A stretch of 64,000 bases of DNA. Origin: Eumeta japonica (taxonomy: Eukaryota; Arthropoda; Insecta; Lepidoptera; Psychidae). Numbering within the stretch: position 1 is the first letter of the stretch; every line of letters begins with the position of its first letter. Where the stretch lies: positions 248,001-312,000 of the forward strand of contig BGZK01000296.1 of NCBI GenBank assembly GCA_005406025.1, read 5' to 3'. This document shows positions 48,201 through 57,200 of this stretch, one piece after another. The translations under genes and the position numbers were made by a program. The notes below the pieces were generated by a model. That model had not been told where the DNA came from, made no database searches, and saw only the letters and a program-made list of their open reading frames with translations.

Positions 48201-51200
48201 AATATCCTATCTCATATTTTAGGAGATAATTGTCTCTATGCAAGGCTATATCAGGGCTATATGGTAGATGCATTAACATTTCCCAACTATAATCTCAATA
48301 TTTGCTTAGTAGCTAAAGATGTGTGTGGTCTGGCGTTATCATGGTGAAAAATCACACCCAGTAAAAGCTCACAATGAATTTCAATCCCACCTTCCACCAT
48401 ACACATAACATCAATTTATTGTGAGTTAATTCGGGTTTCGTTATAGTCTGTGGAACTTGTTTGCTTTTTGTCCATGATCTTTCTTGTATAGTTTTGTCAT
48501 TAATAATTAATTTTTCATTACCAGTAATCAATCTTTTCAAAAAACGGTACAGTGTCATTACGTTGCAATAGAGCCGAGTTTCCCAACCTTTTTTTTTGTT
48601 GAGCCTCCCTGGATTTCTAGCAATATTTTCATGCCTTCCTTTCAATCTTACATTACGAAAAAATACGCACATTATTTTAAGGACTTACATTTATTTTAAT
48701 TCAAAATTATACAAAATAAACTTCAAACAAATACAAAACGTTTTTTTTTATTGATATTTATTGTAATTATAGTAAATAATATTATTTTATTGCTTAATTT
48801 ACGCGCCAAATTATTTTTTATTTCAAAAATGCAAACATAGTGCGCCCCCCTTGATATCTCCCCACGCCCCTCTTGGGAGGCGCGCCCCACTGGTTGGGAA
48901 CTCTTGCAATAGAGGATTGCAAATGTGTGGAACCCAAGTATCAAGCTTTATTGTATATCCAGATTTTTAAAATGCGTTTAAACTGTTTTGTGGTCTATCC
49001 TCAGGTCTTCAGCTATGTCGTAAAAACTAATATGCCGATCTTGCTATACTTTTTGCAAAATTGCATTGACATTATTCATAACAGGTTGAACAGAGCGAGG
49101 TTTATCTTTGACTAAAAATTACCGGACTGAAAACACTAGAACTAGTTTTGTACTACTCTTACCGACACTGCGTTAGGTCCACAAACGTCACAATTTTTTT
49201 TCATGGTGTATGTCGTATTTTTCCCTTTTTTGTAATGAAACTTCCAAATATGTCTTCTTTCTATGTTAGATTCAGTCCTTTTGTTGAACAGAAAAACAAT
49301 AGAAAAATGGCAGAAAACTGTTTTTACTTTTCATTTTTCTTTTTTTAAAATGTCATTATGTAATGGTATCAAAACTAGCCGGATACACACCGCACAACCA
49401 AAGAGATTTTACTGCAATTATTTATTTGACTACAGTCATTATATTTTTAATTTTTAATAAAATTTCATTTTATTTGCAATTTTTTACCTATTCCAGTATT
49501 TTACCTTCTATATGCATTATGATAATTAGCGGAGTAGATTTTACGAGTAAACTTCTTTGTCATTATGCTTAGACGCAATATTTACATAAACCTAATCCTT
49601 TGTTCTACCAAATCATTTTTGACTCAATAGGACCTGTTATATAATAATAATAAGGTTATAATACAATTTACAGTTAAGTGACACATGACGATTTTTTAAA
49701 TGAAAAACTCGTTATATAGCACTATTAAGGTTATTTGAAATAGTGAGAATAGTACATGTCTTTTCTGTTGTATTACATATTAAGGAAAACGAAAAAAAAG
49801 AAAATTGATGAACACAAGTGCCTTTAAAAATGTTTTATTTATCTAATTTTGGTGTAATTAAAAGTATGTAAGTATATTGATTTTGAAGCTGAATGAATAT
49901 TAGTACCTTTGTTTTTTTTGTTATTTACAATTTACCCATTAGGAAACGAAAATTAGAGTTAATTTTATTAGTTATTTAATATATCCCATGAATATGCTTC
50001 TATGAATTAGGTATTTTTGGATTTAGTAACTTTGAACTACTTGACATCACAAAAAATAGAACAAATATTACCCGTCATTGTGCTTATAAAATCATTATTG
50101 CTTATATTTCATTGATTATACAGGTCCTCCCGGTAGTGGAAAATCCTATTTAGCACAATTAATTAGAGACAGAGAAATCAAACACGGTGGCAATGTCAGA
50201 ATTATGTCCATTGATGACTATTTCATGCAGGAGGCTGAAGTTGAAGAAAAAGATCCCACTAGTGGGAAAATGGTAAATACTGTTTGTAACTTATGATTTT
50301 TTTTTATATTTGATCAATTTTATTTATTTATGATTAATTTTTTGTCTCTAGGTGAAAAAAACTGTAATGAAATACGAATATGATGCTGCATGTGAAGATA
50401 TTTACTTTTCTTCCCTAAAAAAAGCTTTCAAGAGAAGTATAACAGATGGCTTTCACCCTTTCTTGATTTTTGATGCAGTGAACGAGACTTTCAAATGCTA
50501 TGCCGATATTTGGAATTATTCTAAACAAAAAGGTTTCCAAGTATGTTGTTAAATTATTTAATTTATATTTGTAAGTTATATTATTAAGTTATTTGGAAAT
50601 AAGTATACGTATCTGTATGTCTGACAAAATATTATAAAAAAATTGCTTAGTTAACGGAAGGGTTGTAATTGTTGTCTTTGTTCCGGATGATTTCAGGGTT
50701 GAATCCCAATCACCCGTAATTAAGTTTGAGTTTTCCCTTTTCATGGCATAAACACTAATTGATTCCTAACCAGATTAAAAACTAACTCTCAGTGTATTGT
50801 AATCTTGGGTCAATGTTTCCTTAAAATACACTATTATAAATGGAATTGTATGCATAAGAGTTTACTAAAATGTAAAAATTATTCAGTGTCTTAATTGATC
50901 TAAGAAAATAATTACAAATTTAGATGTAAGAATGCAAAATTAGTTCGAGAAATATTTTTATAACGTTATTTGCAGATATTATGAAATAAAATAATTTCCA
51001 GTTCCAATATATATATTATGCTAGCTTTTGTCCGCGGCTCCATCCAGTTAATCATATAATTAAATCCTTAATCTTGTATATCGCTCCATCAAAGAATTAA
51101 GATCGCGATCGCATCTCGGTTCTCGATTCTGATCCCTGCTCTCAATGTCAATTTCTTTCATTCTCAATTTCGATCTTGGTCTTGCTTTTGGTTCAGACTT

Positions 51201-54200
51201 CGGTCTTCATCTATTCTGATTCCATTCTCGATCCCAGTCCCGCTTTAAATTTTGAACTTAGTACTGCTTGTTATTCCGATTCTATTTATGCTTTTCATTC
51301 TAATTTTGAACCCACATATGATTTTGTACTTGTTCTCATTCTCGATCCCGGTCTCGACTCTCAATAACATTCTATTCCTAATTCTGTGTGCAATTTCGAT
51401 TCTGCTACTATCTACGGTTGTGATTTGAACAAAGACATAACAAATGGTAGTAGTATCAAAATAAAATTTAGGCTATGAGTTAAAGCATTTTTAAAACTTA
51501 GAGACAATAGAAATATGAAGATGAAACTAAGTTTGTTTTTCTAAAGCTTTTCGCTCTCACATATAATATATATCTAGTTTCATAATAACCGAATAAATGA
51601 TTTAAACACCATCTTGTCTAAACAAAATAGACAAAACACACATAATGGTTTTTATTTTCCATAAAACATTTCATCTTTATTTTGCCCTCTTAAATCTACT
51701 TTTCCAAAAAATGATACGTATTGTTACTTTTAATTTGTAATAAGCAGCTAAAATATGTTTTGTTATCAATAGCTTCAACCTTAACCCTTTTAGGGTTACT
51801 TTTAAAAATAATACATGTCATTATATTTGTTTATTAGTAACAATTAGTTAAAATATAAATTTTTCCATAAATAGCTTCAGTGGTTTTAATTGTCCATGCA
51901 GCATTTCATCCCCTATTTTACCTCTTTCAGAGTTAATTAAAAAACAATGTATGTATCTTTTTCTGTATTTCTGTAAGTAATTATAATATTGAATTTGACA
52001 TTTGTAGCTTCAATGGTTTCAATTATACAACAGTATTTCACCATTTCCACCTTTAGAGGTTGAATTAAAAAAAAATCCCTAGTGTTCACCTACATTATTA
52101 CACAAACCTCTACATAATTTCAACTCTCTCAATCCAATAGTTTAGGCTGTGCCTTATGTCAGTCAGTTTACTCTTTTGTATATATAAAAGTAACTAATAT
52201 ATGTATATATGCCTGCAAAATACCACTGTCATCACGAGTTCTCTGAAACTACAGGTCCGATTGTCAAAAATTGGTCTGATGATAGTTAGTATAAGGTAGG
52301 TACTCACTAAAAAATGATATTTTAAAATTCACTTTTTAATGTGATAAAAGGCAGGTTGAGTTTTATATGAAGCTTTTTTATAATAGAATGGCTGCTGGTT
52401 TTTTATAGAGTGAGGTATGACTGAAATTTGATATCAATAATATTTATTATAAATTGTTAGACCCATTTGTCAAAATGCAGTGGGGGTTGTATAATGTATA
52501 AAAATTGAAAGTAGTTTAGGGAGCAGAATCGAGAACTAGGACCTGGAAGGAAATTGAGAATGGGACCGGGATTGAAACCGAGTGTTAGATTGGGATTAGG
52601 ATGTAGAGTGTGACCGAAATCAAGAACAGAACTGGAATGAGAATTGAAAGTAGGAACGATATTGGCAGTAACAGATTTTTCTATGTAAAAGATGAGAGAA
52701 CATATTCTATGTTTTCCAAGGAGAAGGCGGGATAGAAAGCTAGTTCCATAAAGAACTAAGTTTTTATTATATTCATGTGAATTCTGATGCCAATTGTAAA
52801 AAAAAAGTCAAAAACAGATGTTTAGGTAAATTCTTAGACAATGTTGTTAGTGTATTAAATGTAAGACCAGTGTGAAAAAGAATTAATTTTATTTGCAGAA
52901 ATAGAATTTAATACATGGTTAATGTGAATTGTTACATGTTTATGATAAGTTTTTAATATTACGAGGTTAATAACATTAAGAATTTGGGATATTAGGAGCT
53001 ATATAAGTAAAAAAATGTGGGACACTATGAAATACAATATGTATTAGGTCATATTTAAGTGTAAGTTTATGTGATTTGCTTTAGGTATATGTGTGTACAA
53101 TGGAAATGGATGCTCAGACTTGTTTCAAGAGGAATATTCACAAGAGATCACTATCAGACATTCAGTGTATCATCAGTCGTTTCTTCAAAACGCCAGCGCA
53201 TCATATCACCCTTGATCCAACGACTCTACTACAGAGTGCAGCTATTGATGATGTTCATATGGAAGATGTAGAGGACGAAGACGACACTATTATGGAGGAT
53301 GCTCAAGAAGAAGAAGAGGTGAGAATTATCAGGAAAATACTGGTGACTGAGTGATGTCTAAACCTTAAGTGATGGTTTTGACATCCATTGCGTATTAATA
53401 ACACAGTATCATTAACTGTATTTTGTTATGAAGCTAAATCCTTATATCGATGTTAGAATATTCATATAAATAATTCAAATTATGGTTTATGCCCTAGGTG
53501 CTCATTTAAATAAAAGGCATTAAAAAGCAAGGCATTTAAATGAAAATGATAAAAAGTCAGTATAGATATAACCTATCATTATAAAAATATAAATTTTGTT
53601 TGGCTATTATTAACTGAAGCAAGAGATGATAATAAACCGTAATCTTGTTTTTAGAAAGTGATTTGCTAAGACAATTGTTGTAATAGTTGTAGGCTTAATA
53701 TGTTTTATTCCAGCATTTCTTTAATTATTATATATGATATTAAGTTTCAAGATGTTGCCTCGGCACAGGTCACAGACTTATTTACCTCAAAATGGGACAA
53801 AATGGAGGATGCTGATAAACTAGGTAGGTATTTATTGTGACCATATTGACTAGTTTCTTTATAATTCTACAAAATATTTAATATCGAGACACACATATAA
53901 TATATATTTGTTATGTTGTTCATTGTTTAAATCTTCTTGAATTGCTATTTAATTTTCATCAAGGGTTTGCTTTACTTATAATTACAGACTTGTTTATAAT
54001 TTCTGTAAACGACTTTTCTTAAAGAATTCATTAAAAATGCGAGATTTTAGAAGTCTTAGCCTAAGTAATAAAATATATTTTTATAGACATAGTGGTTCTA
54101 ATCCATTTTTTTACTGAAGTGTGATTCTTGTAATCTAAAAAAAATATTAGGTAAATCAATTCTTTAATAAGTATATTTTGACAAGAATTTAATTAAATTT

Positions 54201-57200
54201 TGACAAATCAATTTACAATATTCCAATATATATTATTGTAGCTACTGTCGATAACTAGGATTATGTTTTTCAACAAGCACATTTTATTTCATATTTAAAG
54301 GAAATGCAGTGTGTAAATATTAATTATTTGCACGTGTTGTTGGTCAAATAAATGGTTCTCACTGTATTTTCTTGTATTAAAGTTATGATTCTTCTTTTAA
54401 TACAATTATTTGTTTGACTTAATTTAACAAACACATGTTTATTTCATATTAGTATTCTTTATTTCCGTTGAACATCTCTTTTTAATAACTTATATTTATT
54501 TTAGTTTCTTATGTTAGAATCAATACTTTATATATTGGTTCCTATTTATATTAAGTGACATAGGTACACATAAAATTTTTGATGGTGTTAAAAAAATAAT
54601 TACATATTTACAATTCTCATTACATACTTCTTTCAATGTATGAGTTTTGTCTAAACATTGCATGACAGGTGGCTGAGTACAGACGATAGTTATATGAAAT
54701 ATAATTAAGTGAATGTATTCATTGTTTCAGAACGTCTTGATGGAACCAGCAAACCCCTTCGGCCATCGCACTACTCAATGGAAGACTACCTTCAGTTAGA
54801 TGATTGGCAGCCAACTGTAGCTAAACCAGGAAAGAAAACTGTAAGTATATCAAAGTATTGTAAATAATAAAATTTATACATTTACCTCAAATTTTAGAAT
54901 TGTTATATTATATATATTTAAGCTTTTCAGTTAATAATTTGGTACCCAGCAAAATAAATAATTTTATGGGCTTCTATCATACATCTGCCTGGATTATTTG
55001 AAAAGATATGAATGATTTTTTTAAAAAATTGTGCATTTATTTTTTAAGTTTGCGTAACTTTTCCAATGAATAAATGTATGTATAAACATACATTTTATAT
55101 GAAGATTAACGTCATCTTGAAATTTGATAGATAGTTGTTGATACAACTTGTGTTGTATCTTAATTTCTGAATTCCTGTTGCTCTGTTTTTTGGCAACAAA
55201 ATTTAAGCTCTCTGTAATAATATTTAGGATTACGTTTGCAAAGTTTTCATTGATTGCATCAATATAACATTTACAATTTTTTTATATACCCTACATTTTT
55301 AAAGTATTTAATGGCAGTCGACTGCTGTCTGCGTACTGTTCAACAAATTATTGTTAAGTTAACGAGGAAATTTGAACGCTACGTAACGTACAAACTATCT
55401 ATAACTGCGAATTTAATTAGTTGGTAATAATAGAAATGTATTTATTATAGAGGTATTTTTAACAGTTTTTTCATTCGAATTTATCCTCTTATGAGAAAGA
55501 CTAATATTGTTTATCATGTTCATATGATATTTATTTTAATATAATTTTAAAAATTCAATCATAAACTTAATAAGCAGTACTTCCGGTTATTTCTAATAGC
55601 CCAATTAATAACACACCCTGCAAAAGTTAATTCTTTGCCTTTTGTATCTAATGATTTTTTTAAATGTATTCCGTTATAAGCACAATATCAAAGAACTTGA
55701 ACCTTTTTTGTTCTGTTCTTAATTCATCTACACATTATAAGGTACTACATTCTACAGAGATATGGTTGTTTTGTTTGATTAGCGTGAACACAGTGTGGAA
55801 ATTTTGGAGTTCAGATAAAAATATTTGCATAATTATTGATTCTATCACTTTTTTTTTTTACAAAAATATTACAACTACCATCTCATGTGCAAGTATAGTT
55901 CGCCGCAATTTAAGGTACGACTTTTTGAGCATTTTTACAATTTTTGACAATAATAATTTTGACCCTTTCCTGCAACATGCATTAACATGCAGCATGCAAC
56001 CCACCGCTGACCCTTAAATCTGCCCCTTCACTACGAATCTCTCTCCGAAGAATTGAATATTGATTCGAGAGGATTGACAGAAATCGAATACCTAAGCAAG
56101 TGTTAATTGTATTAACACTTAGTCCGATAATCGTTATAATGTTAATTTCTATTTTAATTTCATACGTTTCATGCCAACTAGGCATATCCTCAGGAAAATG
56201 CAGACAGTCACATCCACTAGGGTGTAAGGAGTGTTAAAAACAACCTACAAACACACAACGGACACAACCTCATTAAGTGAACCGCTGTCATGCAATGGTC
56301 AAAGGGTGACTGTCTGCAATTTCCTGATGATGTGCCTGGTTGGCATAATATACGTAAGATTATAACGATTAGCGGACTAAGATAATTAAATTAACACTTA
56401 TTTAGGTATTCGATATCTGTCTCTCGAATCAATATTCAATGGATAAAATAGAATTCGTAGTGGAGATTCGAGGGTCAGCGGTGCTGCATGTTAATGCATG
56501 TCTAGCAGATCTCCGCAAATGAACACCTCACACAATAGAATAATAGTTTTGTCGAAAGGAACACTTATTATTTATACTCACTGTGAATGACAAGATGTGG
56601 CATTTGCATCATTTGCTATCACGGGTTTGCTACTGCCGCTATTGTACATTTTGTACATGAGGCGAAAGAAAACAAATAACTGAACGATATCATGAAACAG
56701 AATATTTAAAAGGCATGGTGTTATTTTTTCTAATTACGTTTTTCTATTATTAAAATAACGTACACAGATTTTCCTTAATTATTTTTATCAAGTGAAACTT
56801 TTGTTTTCGCTTGTTGTGCACATTCGTATCGTATTCTTGTCTGTTTGTCATTATATTATTTATTGTTATGAAGTAATTGAATATATATTTAGATTCAATT
56901 CATAGTTTTTATCCAACACTAGTTCTCAATTTGTCTATTTGTTCAGATATTTGATAGCCTATAAGTTTGTACTATACGAGAATCGACACAATTCAAGTTT
57001 ACCTGCGCTTAGCGTGCAATGGTAACTACACGATGTATTGTCTTCCATCCTTGATTTATTTTTGCTGTTGACAAAATTATACCGAAATCGTCTCCATATA
57101 AATTTATACGATTGGCTTACCTTTCGGGTTGTGGCAAAAAATGCCATTGACTTTATCTATATGTTATTGCTGTTCATAATTATAAAATAACACATTCTAT

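Noticed and set aside
50690..50730. 'gggttgaatcccaatcaccc', reminiscent of a tRNA T-arm
   Set aside because: No matching acceptor stem, D-arm or anticodon arm upstream, so there is no tRNA gene; at most it is a relic of a tRNA-derived SINE.
51176..51367. 63-codon frame with repeated Asp/Pro/Ser
   Set aside because: Product of the pyrimidine-rich repeat of a reverse-oriented Helitron-like copy.
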